A stretch of 29,650 bases of DNA from CBDVAK01 sp965371945 (GTDB taxonomy: Bacteria > Pseudomonadota > Gammaproteobacteria > Competibacterales > JAHEDQ01). Under the pieces are notes generated by a model that made no database searches, was not told where the DNA came from, and saw nothing but the letters and a program-made list of their open reading frames with translations. The translations under genes and the position numbers were made by a program. Positions 7,611 through 16,360 of this stretch are shown piece after piece. How positions within the stretch are numbered: position 1 is the first letter of the stretch; the number at the start of each line of letters is the position of its first letter. The stretch is taken from NCBI GenBank assembly GCA_965371945.1, contig CBDVAK010000005.1, forward strand, positions 1-29,650. The letters are read 5' to 3'.

Positions 7611-9253
7611 GCCGTGGACACCTCGGTCTGGCGCCGGGCGCAGCATTCGCGGGCCGCACGCACAAAGCTGGAAAACAGAGGATGACCATCGCGCGGCGTC
7701 GAGGTGAACTCCGGATGAAACTGACAGGCTACGAACCAGGGGTGGTTCGGCAACTCGATGACTTCCACCAACTCATCGTCGGTCGACATACCAACCAGCG
7801 CCATACCCGCTTTCTGCAGGATCTCACGATAGCGGTTGTTAAATTCGTAACGATGGCGGTGGCGCTCCACGATCGGGCTATGAGCGTAGATTTGTGCGGC
7901 CAGGCTGCCCTCCTCCAGCACACAGGGCTGACCGCCGAGGCGCATGGTGCCGCCCAGATCGGACTCGTTGCTGCGTTCTTCCAAAGTGCCGTCCTGATTT
8001 TCCCACTCGGTGATCAGTGCAATCACCGGGTGTGGTGTGTCGGGTCGGAATTCGGTGCTGTGCGCAGCGCCCAGACCGGCCAGGTGGCGGGCGCATTCGA
8101 TGACCGCGACATGCATGCCCAGACAGATTCCCAGATAGGGAATACCCTGTTCGCGGGCATAACGTACCGCGGTGATCTTGCCTTCGATGCCGCGGTTGCC
8201 GAATCCGCCAGGTACCAGCACTGCGTCCATGTCGTCCAGCAGCGCCGTACCGTCACGCTCCAGGGTTTCCGAATCCAGATAATGGATTCTGACCCGCGTG
8301 CGGGTGTGGATGCCGGCGTGTATCAGTGCCTCGTTGAGTGATTTGTAAGCGTCGGTAAGCTGTACATACTTGCCGACCATGGCGATGTTCACCTCGGTGT
8401 CAGGCGACTCGAGCGCATCAACCACTTGCTGCCATTCGCCCAGATCGGCCGCTGGCACCTGCAGGCCCAGCTTTTCAACAACGATGTCGTCCAGACCATG
8501 GGCATGCAGCAGCAGTGGAATACGGTAAATGCTGTCTGCATCCAGCGCCGGAATAACCGCCGGTCGGTCGACATTGCAAAACAGTGCGATCTTGGCTCTG
8601 GCGTCATCGGGAATCTCGCGATCACAGCGACACAACAAAATATCGGGCTGGATGCCGATAGAACGCAGCTCCTTGACGGAATGCTGGGTCGGTTTGGTCT
8701 TGAGCTCTCCGGAGGAACCGATGTAGGGAACCAGAGTCAGGTGTATGAACAGGGTACGACCGCCCAGTTCCACACCCAGCTGGCGGATCGCCTCCAGGAA
8801 TGGCAGCGATTCGATATCGCCGACAGTGCCGCCGATCTCGACCATGGCGACGTCGGCATCACCGGCACCCTGCAACACCCGCCGTTTGATTTCATCGGTG
8901 ATGTGCGGGATCACCTGGACCGTGCCGCCCAGATAGTCTCCGCGACGCTCCTTGCGGATAACCGACTCATACACCCGGCCGGTGGTGAAATTGTTTCGCT
9001 TGCCGGTAGTGGCGCGGACGAAACGCTCGTAGTGCCCCAGGTCCAGGTCGGTTTCCGCGCCGTCATCGGTGACGAAAACCTCACCGTGTTGAAACGGGCT
9101 CATGGTGCCCGGATCGACATTGATGTAGGGGTCGAGCTTGATCATGGTGACCCTGAGGCCACGCGCTTCGAGTATGGCCCCAAGCGAGGCGGAGGCAATG
9201 CCCTTGCCCAGCGAGGACACCACGCCACCGGTAATGAATACGAAATGCGTCAT
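7607..9253 (-). CDS. pyrG: CTP synthase
   Basis: Makes CTP from UTP, ATP and glutamine-derived ammonia. The N-terminal synthase domain starts MTHFVFITGGVVSSLGKGI with the P-loop-like GGVVSSLGKG. The C-terminal class I glutamine amidotransferase domain carries the nucleophile C377 in YLGICLGMH and the His-Pro-Glu triad part in QFHPEFTSTPRDGHPLF. The residue after GICLGM is His, where E. coli has Gln. The length of 548 residues is normal. A 185-base gap separates it from tilS upstream, which contains a 6-bp hairpin (GCGCCT/AGGCGC, 9296-9312) in the leader; I see no convincing promoter there. kdsA begins inside its stop codon. Confidence 0.98.
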   Translation of the reverse strand: MTHFVFITGGVVSSLGKGIASASLGAILEARGLRVTMIKLDPYINVDPGTMSPFQHGEVFVTDDGAETDLDLGHYERFVRATTGKRNNFTTGRVYESVIRKERRGDYLGGTVQVIPHITDEIKRRVLQGAGDADVAMVEIGGTVGDIESLPFLEAIRQLGVELGGRTLFIHLTLVPYIGSSGELKTKPTQHSVKELRSIGIQPDILLCRCDREIPDDARAKIALFCNVDRPAVIPALDADSIYRIPLLLHAHGLDDIVVEKLGLQVPAADLGEWQQVVDALESPDTEVNIAMVGKYVQLTDAYKSLNEALIHAGIHTRTRVRIHYLDSETLERDGTALLDDMDAVLVPGGFGNRGIEGKITAVRYAREQGIPYLGICLGMHVAVIECARHLAGLGAAHSTEFRPDTPHPVIALITEWENQDGTLEERSNESDLGGTMRLGGQPCVLEEGSLAAQIYAHSPIVERHRHRYEFNNRYREILQKAGMALVGMSTDDELVEVIELPNHPWFVACQFHPEFTSTPRDGHPLFSSFVRAARECCARRQTEVSTA

Positions 9254-9438
9254 CTGCCCAGGCCCACCTCAAGCGTCGCAATCAGCCACCCGTGAGCGCC
9301 TTGATCAGGCGCGTGGTGGAACCATGTCAGTTGCGTGGCGGGAACCCTGGATGACCCGCGGGGAATCACTGTCTGGTCTCGCCCGTCCCAGCCGTTTGCC
9401 GAGGTACGCTGACGCGCGGCAGCGGGAGGTGACGGGGG

Positions 9439-10782
9439 TCAGAGACTATCAGATGGTGATTGCGTTTGCCATCGAAATGACAGCCCGGCAGGGTCCGCCC
9501 CGGGCCGCGTGAATTCAACCTCGACCCAGCGCCCTGCAACCGCGACCAATCTTCCGGCACAGAACAGCAACGGCCAGCATACCCGTCGCCACGGTGGGAT
9601 GCCGGCTTCCTGAAACAGGTTCTTGAGCGTCCTCCGCGGCCCACCCTCAAACACCCTGAGCTTCTCACCTCCGGTTCGAAAACCTACCTCCAGTCGGCAC
9701 CCGGTCAGCCTGCCGGCATCGATGGTCCCACCGTCCGCAACCAGCCGGGCATAGCTGCCGTCCGGCAACACGGCCAAATCATTTACAGTGATCCGGCGGC
9801 GCCATCCGGGTGCCGCCGGTGAGGTCTGCCCGAGCACGTACAGGTGACCACGATACTGGCGTACCTCATGCTCTCCCCACCCGACTACGGCCCGGCTGCC
9901 GGTAGCCGGCAACAGTTCATCCACGATCCGCCCGACCGCCCACCCTGGCGGTGGCTGGCAGGCTTCCACCCGCAACCAGCAACGCACCAGGTTGCGCTGG
10001 CGGGGCACCGGCAGCGGCGCCAGGTGCCGCCCGGCCAACCCTGCGCCCGCTGCCAAAGTGTGCTGGCTGTCGATATCCGCCAGCGCCATCAGCAGATCAG
10101 TGGCTTCACCACTACGGCTTGCGGCCCCGGCCAAAGTGGCCGATGCCGAAGGCCAGCGCCGACGCAACCCCGGCAGTACCTGAAGGCGCACGAAATTACG
10201 ATCGATACGGGTGTCACGATTGCTGGGATCTTCCAGCCATTCCAGGTTGTGGTCACGCGCGTATTCAAGGATCTGCTGTCGGCTCACCTGCAGCAGCGGG
10301 CGCAGCAATCGCCCCCGCCCCAGTGTGCGCATCCGCGGCATCCCCGCCAATCCAGCCAGGCCACCGCCACGCATCAACTGCAGCAGCACGGTTTCCGCCT
10401 GATCGTCCTGGTGTTGCGCGGTGAGCAGCAGATCCCCCGTACCAAGCAGTTGACCCAATGCGCGGTAGCGTGCGCCGCGAGCCGCGGCCTCCGGGCTTTC
10501 GCCACCCCGCGGCCGGGCATCGACATCCACGATGCGCAGTGATACCGCCAGTTCGCTGCAGACCTGTGCGCAGTGACGTACCCAGTCCCGCGATCCAGGA
10601 TGCAGATGATGATCGACATGAACCGCCGCCAGCGTCCACCCTCGCGCCTGCCGGCGGCCGGCCAGGCTGTGTAACAGGGCGTGTGAATCAACGCCACCGC
10701 TAAAGGCGACCAGCAACCGCGAGGAACAGGGAATGCCCTGCAGAGCCGCCGCAATGCCGGGTTCCGCAGCTGAGGACTTCAT
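9439..10782 (-). CDS. tilS: tRNA(Ile)-lysidine synthase TilS
   Basis: Modifies C34 of the CAU-anticodon isoleucine tRNA to lysidine, which switches both codon reading and charging; essential in bacteria. The N-type ATP pyrophosphatase loop VAFSGGVDSHAL lies at about residues 25-36, followed by HVDHHLHPGSRDW and the TAQHQDDQAETVLLQLMRGGG segment. The conserved RNFVRLQVLPGLRRRWP is near residue 210, and the C-terminal domain FRTGGEKLRVFEGGPRRTLKNLFQEAGIPPWRR is intact. At 447 residues it is slightly longer than E. coli TilS. The ATG overlaps the accA TGA (ATGA) and has GGGGGA upstream, so it should be translated from the accA transcript. Confidence 0.96.
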   Translation of the reverse strand: MKSSAAEPGIAAALQGIPCSSRLLVAFSGGVDSHALLHSLAGRRQARGWTLAAVHVDHHLHPGSRDWVRHCAQVCSELAVSLRIVDVDARPRGGESPEAAARGARYRALGQLLGTGDLLLTAQHQDDQAETVLLQLMRGGGLAGLAGMPRMRTLGRGRLLRPLLQVSRQQILEYARDHNLEWLEDPSNRDTRIDRNFVRLQVLPGLRRRWPSASATLAGAASRSGEATDLLMALADIDSQHTLAAGAGLAGRHLAPLPVPRQRNLVRCWLRVEACQPPPGWAVGRIVDELLPATGSRAVVGWGEHEVRQYRGHLYVLGQTSPAAPGWRRRITVNDLAVLPDGSYARLVADGGTIDAGRLTGCRLEVGFRTGGEKLRVFEGGPRRTLKNLFQEAGIPPWRRVCWPLLFCAGRLVAVAGRWVEVEFTRPGADPAGLSFRWQTQSPSDSL

Positions 10783-11738
10783 TCCCCCTGATAGACGCCG
10801 AAACCGGTCAACCTGCGGTAACGGTCTTCCAGCAATTGCTCGACCGGCACCGTCTGCAACTCGGACAGCGCCTCGACGATGGCATCGCGCACCGTGATGG
10901 CGGTGGTCTGCGGGTCGCGATGAGCGCCCCCCAGCGGTTCTTCGACAATCTGGTCTATCAAGCCAAGCTGGTGCAGACGGTCAGAGGTGATACCCATGGC
11001 TTCGGCCGCATCGGCGGCACGGTCCGCGCTCTTCCAGAGTATCGACGCACAGCCTTCCGGCGAAATGACCGAGTAGGTGCTATAACGCAGCATGTGGACC
11101 CGGTCGCCGACACCGATCGCCAGCGCACCACCGGAGCCTCCCTCACCGATCACGGTGCAGATGATCGGTACCCGCAACCGCGACATGGTAATGATATTGG
11201 TGGCGATGGCCTCACTTTGCCCGCGCTCCTCGGCACCGATGCCGGGGTAGGCCCCCGGGGTGTCGATGAGTGTCACCACCGGCAACTGGAACCGTTCCGC
11301 CATCTTCATCAGGCGCAGGGCCTTGCGGTATCCCTCGGGCCTGGGCATGCCGAAATTCCGCAGGATCTTCTCTTTGGTGTCGCGTCCCTTTTGATGGCCG
11401 ATGACCATCACCGGCCGACCCTGCAAACGAGCCAGGCCACCGATCAAGGCATGATCATCGGCGTAGTGACGATCCCCATGCAACTCCTGAAAATCGCTGA
11501 AAATACTGTCGACATAGTCCAGTGTGTAGGGCCGCTGCGGATGGCGAGCCAACTGGGCAATCTGCCAGGCATTCAGGTTGGAGAAGATCTTTTCGGTCAG
11601 CGACTCGCTCTTGGTCTCGAGCCGGGCCAGCTCCTCGCCAATATCCATCCCTTCCTCAGCGTCGAGATGGCGCAGTTCGGCGATGCGTGCTTCCAGCTCG
11701 GCGATGGGTTGCTCAAAATCGAGGAAACTCAGGTTCAT
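10779..11738 (-). CDS. accA: Acetyl-CoA carboxylase carboxyltransferase subunit alpha
   Basis: With AccD it forms the carboxyltransferase that makes malonyl-CoA, the first committed step of fatty acid synthesis. The start MNLSFLDFEQPIAELEARI and the length of 319 residues match E. coli AccA exactly in length. Characteristic segments are WQIAQLARHPQRPYTLDY, GHQKGRDTKEKI, DTPGAYPGIGAEERGQSEAIA and GEGGSGGALAIGVGD, followed by SVISPEGCASILWKSAD. An open frame continues upstream of the ATG but lacks family similarity. The 227-base leader between dnaE and accA holds a REP-like double hairpin and a 14-bp palindrome. tilS starts inside its stop codon. Confidence 0.98.
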   Translation of the reverse strand: MNLSFLDFEQPIAELEARIAELRHLDAEEGMDIGEELARLETKSESLTEKIFSNLNAWQIAQLARHPQRPYTLDYVDSIFSDFQELHGDRHYADDHALIGGLARLQGRPVMVIGHQKGRDTKEKILRNFGMPRPEGYRKALRLMKMAERFQLPVVTLIDTPGAYPGIGAEERGQSEAIATNIITMSRLRVPIICTVIGEGGSGGALAIGVGDRVHMLRYSTYSVISPEGCASILWKSADRAADAAEAMGITSDRLHQLGLIDQIVEEPLGGAHRDPQTTAITVRDAIVEALSELQTVPVEQLLEDRYRRLTGFGVYQGE

Positions 11739-11812
11739 TGCCAGTGCCGATGTAGATGCAATAAGCCGGGGCAATGTGGGCGCAGGCAGTGCCTTCCAGG
11801 ACACGCCGTGAA

Positions 11813-11850
11813 TACATCCCTGTAGGCTCGACAGCGGCATCCCTGCCGCT
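11813..11850. repeat. REP-like pair of small hairpins in the dnaE-accA gap
   Basis: Two adjacent hairpins share the same octamer CATCCCTG (11815-11822 and 11838-11845). The first pairs TACA with TGTA around TCCC; the second pairs AGCGGCA with TGCCGCT around TCCC (7-bp stem, 11833-11850). The shared loop and tandem layout resemble extragenic palindromic repeats found in many proteobacterial genomes. Only one copy was noticed in the window, so repeat status is inferred from form. It lies in the accA leader, about 75 bases upstream of the accA start. Confidence 0.45.
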
Positions 11851-11919
11851 AACGGTCCCGGAACGCACTGCCCACACCCACGTCACGGCCGCCAAGGCCC
11901 CGGGTTATTGAGTAGTTTC

Positions 11920-11933
11920 GTGCCGATCGGCAC
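11920..11933. promoter_or_regulatory. Perfect 14-bp palindrome GTGCCGATCGGCAC downstream of dnaE
   Basis: This exact palindrome lies 33 bases past the dnaE stop codon and about 180 bases upstream of accA. It could bind a dimeric regulator near an accA promoter or form a small hairpin in RNA. It lacks a following T-run, so a simple intrinsic terminator is unlikely. No regulator is identified. Confidence 0.3.
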
Positions 11934-11965
11934 ATTCTGTTGACTGGTGGTGCACCGTAACACAG

Positions 11966-14900
11966 CTACCCTGTCGTCGCATCAGCCGCCGCAATCGCGT
12001 CGCTTGGTTCGGTTCCGGCCTCAAGGTCGCCATAGTGCAGCGAAACGTTGGCCGCTCCCAGCAAACTCCTCAGCTGCTTCAACAATGCTTCTCCGGGACG
12101 GATTCGCCAGTCATCTGCAAGAGGCAACTGGGCGCAGCCGCCCAAGCCATGATAGTCCACCACCACCCGACACTGCCCACCCAGCTGGCTCTGCAATGCA
12201 GTTTCCAGAGCATTAGCGAGCGCCGGGCAGAACTCGCTGCCACAGATCGTCAGACGCAGGCTGCGGGCGGTTTCTTGGCGGGCGGTATCCAGATCCAGCA
12301 CCCGTTCCGCATTGACCCGCATGCTGTCGGAAAACTCGTCGTAGACCAGGTTGCCTTCAAGCACCACGATCGTGTCCTGCTGAATGTTGTGTGAGTACTG
12401 CGCGGCCGCTTCGGGAAACAACCTGGCTTCCAACCGCGCGCTACGGTCATCGAGAGTCACAAACAGCATTCGCCCGCCACGCTGGCTGGGCCGGCTGCGC
12501 ACCTCGACGACCAAACCCGCGACCACGACGCGGCGACCCTTGCGCCTTCTCGTTGCACTGTGCTCAGCGCCCCCCTGCCGGGCCGCAACAGCCGTGAACT
12601 CGGCCAGGCGGCCACTGGTGATATGCCGCAGTTCCGGCAAATGTGCTTCGATCGGATGCCCGGAAAGATAGAGTCCCAGCGAGTTCTTTTCCTCGGCCAA
12701 ACGGCGCGGCTCCTCCCACTCCGGCAGTGACGCCTGGTGCGAGTGCCGGGGCGTAGCCCGCTGCGGCACCTGCAGCCCGAACATGTCCCCTTGACCGGCG
12801 CTGTGGTTGCGGGTGTGCTGGTCGGCCATGCGGATCGCGTCGGACAATTGCCCCATGGCAGCAGCTCGCGATGGTTGTACGATATCGAATGCACCACAGC
12901 GGATCAGGGATTCCATCACCCTGCGGTTGATGCGTCGGGGGTCGAGACGACGGCAAAAATCATAGAGATCCGTGTACGGACCATGCTCCCGCCGTTCATC
13001 CACGATCAACTCGATGGCACCCTCGCCCACCCCCTTGATAGCGCCCAGGCCATACACAACCTCGCCCTTGTCGGCGACGCTGAAACGGTACCCCGAGCGG
13101 TTCACGCAGGGTGCCACCAGGGTCAGGTCCATGGCTCTGCACTCTTCGATCAACACCACCACCTTGTCGGTGTTGTCCATGTCGGCGGACAACACCGCAG
13201 CCACGAAGGCCGAGGGATAGTGGCGCTTGAGCCAGGCTGTCTGATAGGACACCAGCGCGTAGGCTACGGAGTGGGATTTGTTGAATCCGTAGCCGGCAAA
13301 CTTTTCCATGAGATCGAATATCGAGGTCGCCAGCGCCTCGTCGACTCCCCTGGCCACCGCCCCTTCGGTAAACTTTGCGCGCTGTTTGGCCATTTCCTCG
13401 GGCTTTTTCTTGCCCATGGCGCTGCGCAGTACGTCCGCCTCCCCGAGCGTATAGCCGGCCAGAATCTGGGCGATCTGCATGACCTGTTCCTGATACAGGA
13501 TGACCCCGTAGGTTGGCCGCAGAATCGGCTCCAGATCCGGGTGGGGATAGCTGACCCGGGCCCGTCCATGTTTACGGTTGATGAAGTCATCGACCATCCC
13601 CGACTGCAGTGGTCCGGGTCGAAACAGCGCCACCAATGCCACGATGTCCTCGAAACTGTCGGGCTGCAGCCTCTTGATCAGATCCTTCATGCCACGGGAT
13701 TCGAGCTGGAAGACACCGGTGGTTTGCTGTGACTTGAGCAATTGGAACGTATCCGGATCGTCCAGCGGCAACTGTTCTATCCGCAGGAGGTGACCGTTTT
13801 CCCCACCATCCGCATTGATCGTCTTCACGGCCCGGTCGATGATGGTGAGGGTACGCAATCCGAGAAAATCGAACTTCACCAGACCCACGGCTTCGACATC
13901 GTCCTTGTCCAGCTGCGATACCGGGGTATCGGAGCCCTCTTCACGGTAGAGCGGTGTAAAGTCGGTCAGTGGGGTGGGTGAAATGACCACACCACCGGCG
14001 TGTCTGCCAACATTTCGGGCCAGACCCTCCAGAGCACGACCAAGATCGATGATGACCCGCACCTCGTCCTCATCCTCGTACGCCTGACGCAGCACCTGCT
14101 CCTGTTGCAGGGCCTTGTCGAGTGTCATGCCCACCTCGAACGGGATCAGCTTGGCGATGCGGTCGACAAAGCCGTAGGGGTGTCCAAAGACACGCCCGAC
14201 GTCGCGTACCACCGCCTTGGCGGCCATGGTGCCGTGAGTGGCGATCTGGGACACCTTGTCACGTCCGTACTTGCGCGCGACATACTCGATCACACGGTCC
14301 CGCCCCTCCATACAGAAATCGATATCGAAATCCGGTAAGGAGACTCGTTCCAGGTTGAGGAACCGCTCGAACAACAGATCGTAGCGCAGCGGGTCGATGT
14401 CTGTGATACCGAGCGAATAGGCTACCAGCGAACCTGCCCCGGAGCCGCGACCGGGGCCCACCGGAACGTCGTGATCACGAGCCCAGTGGATGAAATCCGC
14501 GACAATCAGGAAGTATCCGGCGAATCCCATCTTCACGATGACGTCGAGTTCGACCTGCAGACGTTGACGGTAGGGATCCCAGTCGACATCGGGCATTCCT
14601 GGCGACAGTTGTTCGATCCGCTCCTGCAAACCTTTGCCGGCCTGCTGCAACAGATGCTGGTCCAGTGTTTGACCACAGGGAACCGGATAATCGGGCAGTG
14701 AGTACTCACCCAGCGTCAACTGCAGATTGCAGCGTCGTGCAATCTCCACGCTGTTGGCCAGGGCCTCCGGAAGGTCTTCGAACAGCGCCTGCATCTCGTC
14801 CGCCGAGCGCAAATACTGCTGGTCGCTGTAGTTGCTGGTGCGCGCCGGATCGCTGAGCGTACCGCCTTCCTGTATACAGACTCGCGCCTCGTGCGCTTCG

Positions 14901-15562
14901 AACTCCCCGCAGTACAGAAACCGCACATCATTGCTGGCCACCACCGGCACCGAAAATCGGGTTGCCAACTCCACCGTAGCTTGCACCATCGCCTCTTCGG
15001 CCGGGCGCCCGGTTCTTTGCACCTGCAGGTAGAACCGGTTCGGAAACACCCGCATCCAGTGCTGCAACCGGGTTGCGGCCAGCTCGGTTTTGGCGCCAAC
15101 CAGCGCTCTGCCAATCTCCCCCTGTAGCCCGCCGGACAGAGCGATCAGCCCTTCCGCCGCCTGCTCCAGCCAAGCGGGTTCGATCAGCACCCGGCCTCCC
15201 TGCTGGCCCTCTTCATAGCCACGAGTCGAAAGCCGGGAGAGATTCCGGTAGCCAGTCAGATCTTGAGCCAGCAGGATCAGCGCAGCGCCGTCGTTTTCGC
15301 CGGCCTGTGTCTGGCAGCGTACCCGGACCTCCATCCCGATCACCGGTTTGACCCCGCTCGCCAATGCCTTGCGATAGAACTTCACCATCCCGAACAGATT
15401 GTTGAGATCGGTGATGGCAACCGCAGGCATGCCCAGTTCGGCGACCCGACTCAGCAGTGGACCGATCCGGACCAGACCATCAACCAGTGAAAACTCGGTG
15501 TGCAGATGCAGATGAACGAAGGTGCCCGGGGACCCCGACTGGTTGGTGACAGCTTCATTCAT
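11966..15562 (-). CDS. dnaE: DNA polymerase III alpha subunit
   Basis: The replicative polymerase catalytic subunit, 1198 residues (E. coli 1160). Order of parts: a PHP domain beginning HLHLHTEFSLVDG at residue 17; the palm with GPGRGSGAGSLVAYSLGI and the catalytic pair D411/D413 in PDFDIDF; the fingers, including LVALFRPGPLQSGMVDDFI; a helix-hairpin-helix region with GLGAIKGVGEGAIELI; a clamp-binding motif QGDMF at about 924-928; an OB fold; and the C-terminal tau-binding region. The PHP site is only partly canonical: ITDLNN has Leu where active enzymes have His. The ATG overlaps the rnhB end by 8 bases. An open frame extends upstream into rnhB without family similarity, so it was not used. 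Confidence 0.98.
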   Translation of the reverse strand: MNEAVTNQSGSPGTFVHLHLHTEFSLVDGLVRIGPLLSRVAELGMPAVAITDLNNLFGMVKFYRKALASGVKPVIGMEVRVRCQTQAGENDGAALILLAQDLTGYRNLSRLSTRGYEEGQQGGRVLIEPAWLEQAAEGLIALSGGLQGEIGRALVGAKTELAATRLQHWMRVFPNRFYLQVQRTGRPAEEAMVQATVELATRFSVPVVASNDVRFLYCGEFEAHEARVCIQEGGTLSDPARTSNYSDQQYLRSADEMQALFEDLPEALANSVEIARRCNLQLTLGEYSLPDYPVPCGQTLDQHLLQQAGKGLQERIEQLSPGMPDVDWDPYRQRLQVELDVIVKMGFAGYFLIVADFIHWARDHDVPVGPGRGSGAGSLVAYSLGITDIDPLRYDLLFERFLNLERVSLPDFDIDFCMEGRDRVIEYVARKYGRDKVSQIATHGTMAAKAVVRDVGRVFGHPYGFVDRIAKLIPFEVGMTLDKALQQEQVLRQAYEDEDEVRVIIDLGRALEGLARNVGRHAGGVVISPTPLTDFTPLYREEGSDTPVSQLDKDDVEAVGLVKFDFLGLRTLTIIDRAVKTINADGGENGHLLRIEQLPLDDPDTFQLLKSQQTTGVFQLESRGMKDLIKRLQPDSFEDIVALVALFRPGPLQSGMVDDFINRKHGRARVSYPHPDLEPILRPTYGVILYQEQVMQIAQILAGYTLGEADVLRSAMGKKKPEEMAKQRAKFTEGAVARGVDEALATSIFDLMEKFAGYGFNKSHSVAYALVSYQTAWLKRHYPSAFVAAVLSADMDNTDKVVVLIEECRAMDLTLVAPCVNRSGYRFSVADKGEVVYGLGAIKGVGEGAIELIVDERREHGPYTDLYDFCRRLDPRRINRRVMESLIRCGAFDIVQPSRAAAMGQLSDAIRMADQHTRNHSAGQGDMFGLQVPQRATPRHSHQASLPEWEEPRRLAEEKNSLGLYLSGHPIEAHLPELRHITSGRLAEFTAVAARQGGAEHSATRRRKGRRVVVAGLVVEVRSRPSQRGGRMLFVTLDDRSARLEARLFPEAAAQYSHNIQQDTIVVLEGNLVYDEFSDSMRVNAERVLDLDTARQETARSLRLTICGSEFCPALANALETALQSQLGGQCRVVVDYHGLGGCAQLPLADDWRIRPGEALLKQLRSLLGAANVSLHYGDLEAGTEPSDAIAAADATTG

Positions 15563-16187
15563 GGCCGACCACCACCGCCATCGACTGCGACAAAACACGG
15601 CGCACCGGCGCGAAACTACGTCGATGGCACTCGCTGGCGCCGAGTCTTTGCAATGCGGCCAGGTGCGCGGCAGTAGGATAGCCTTTGTGGGTGGCAAGCC
15701 CATAGCCGGGGTAACGTCGATCCAGCAACCGCATTTCCTCGTCTCTAGCCACTTTGGCGATGATCGATGCGGCGCTGATGGCGGCAATACTGGCATCACC
15801 GCCGACCACCGTGCGCACCGGACAGGCCAGCACCGGTGCCCGGTTTCCATCCACCAGCGCCAGTTCCGGCGGGCGCGACAGTCCGGTGACCGCGCGGGTC
15901 ATCGCCAGCAGAGTGGCCTGGAGGATGTTGAGGCGATCGATCTCGTCTACCGCCGCCCATCCCAACGACCAACTCAGCGCCTGCGCACGGATCAGCGTAG
16001 CCAGCTCGGCGCGACGCCTGGCAGTCAGCGTCTTGGAGTCCGCCAGTCCGGCAATCGCAGAACCGGGGGCAAGCACCACCGCAGCCGCCGTCACCGGGCC
16101 TGCCAGGGGCCCCCGGCCCGCCTCATCGATTCCGGCGACCAGCACTGGGACAACCCTTTTTTCCGCGCCGATGGTCCGGGCCTTCAT
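15555..16187 (-). CDS. rnhB: Ribonuclease HII
   Basis: Removes RNA from RNA-DNA hybrids and initiates removal of single ribonucleotides from DNA. The catalytic GIDEAGRGPLAGPV motif is at about residues 19-32, with SKTLTARRR, LVDGNRAP and ISAASIIAKVARDEEM following and HKGYPTAAHL near 168. The length of 210 residues is typical. The ATG is preceded by GGAAAG about 7 bases upstream. It is the first minus-strand gene after the gnnA-gnnB pair, is divergent from gnnA, and its end overlaps the dnaE start. In E. coli rnhB follows lpxB directly; here the two are separated by gnnA and gnnB. Confidence 0.97.
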   Translation of the reverse strand: MKARTIGAEKRVVPVLVAGIDEAGRGPLAGPVTAAAVVLAPGSAIAGLADSKTLTARRRAELATLIRAQALSWSLGWAAVDEIDRLNILQATLLAMTRAVTGLSRPPELALVDGNRAPVLACPVRTVVGGDASIAAISAASIIAKVARDEEMRLLDRRYPGYGLATHKGYPTAAHLAALQRLGASECHRRSFAPVRRVLSQSMAVVVGHE

Positions 16188-16284
16188 CCGTGTGCTTTCC
16201 TTGATTCGCCTGGTTGCAATTGAGAAGATGCGGCGCCGACATGGTTGGTACGCGGCGGAGCATCAGTTTAACCGCAATTCCGGT

Positions 16285-16310
16285 CCCGCCGGGTGCGGGG
16301 TTTTGTTGGT
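16285..16310 (+). terminator. Terminator-like hairpin in the gnnA leader
   Basis: CCCGC and GCGGG (16285-16289 and 16295-16299) form a short GC-only stem, with a possible T-G extension, followed directly by GTTTTGTTGGT. It lies about 50 bases upstream of the gnnA GTG on the coding strand. It could attenuate gnnA-gnnB transcription or be a relic of a gene once upstream. The stem is only 5-6 pairs and the T-run is interrupted, so confidence is low. Confidence 0.3.
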
Positions 16311-16360
16311 TGTGGGAAGCCTGGCAGGGCTATCTGCCGTTCGACCGGGAATCGTTATCG

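Noticed and set aside
9254..9438. Small gene or RNA in the tilS-pyrG gap
   Set aside because: Only a 6-bp hairpin (9296-9312) was seen; no frame with a ribosome-binding site and no tRNA-like fold.
15563..15850. N-terminal extension of the dnaE frame into rnhB
   Set aside because: The extension is the shifted reading of rnhB; DnaE similarity begins only at the PHP domain after the ATG at 15562.
16214..16360. N-terminal extension of the gnnA frame
   Set aside because: No similarity to the family, and it crosses a terminator-like hairpin; the Rossmann motif is correctly placed with the GTG at 16361.
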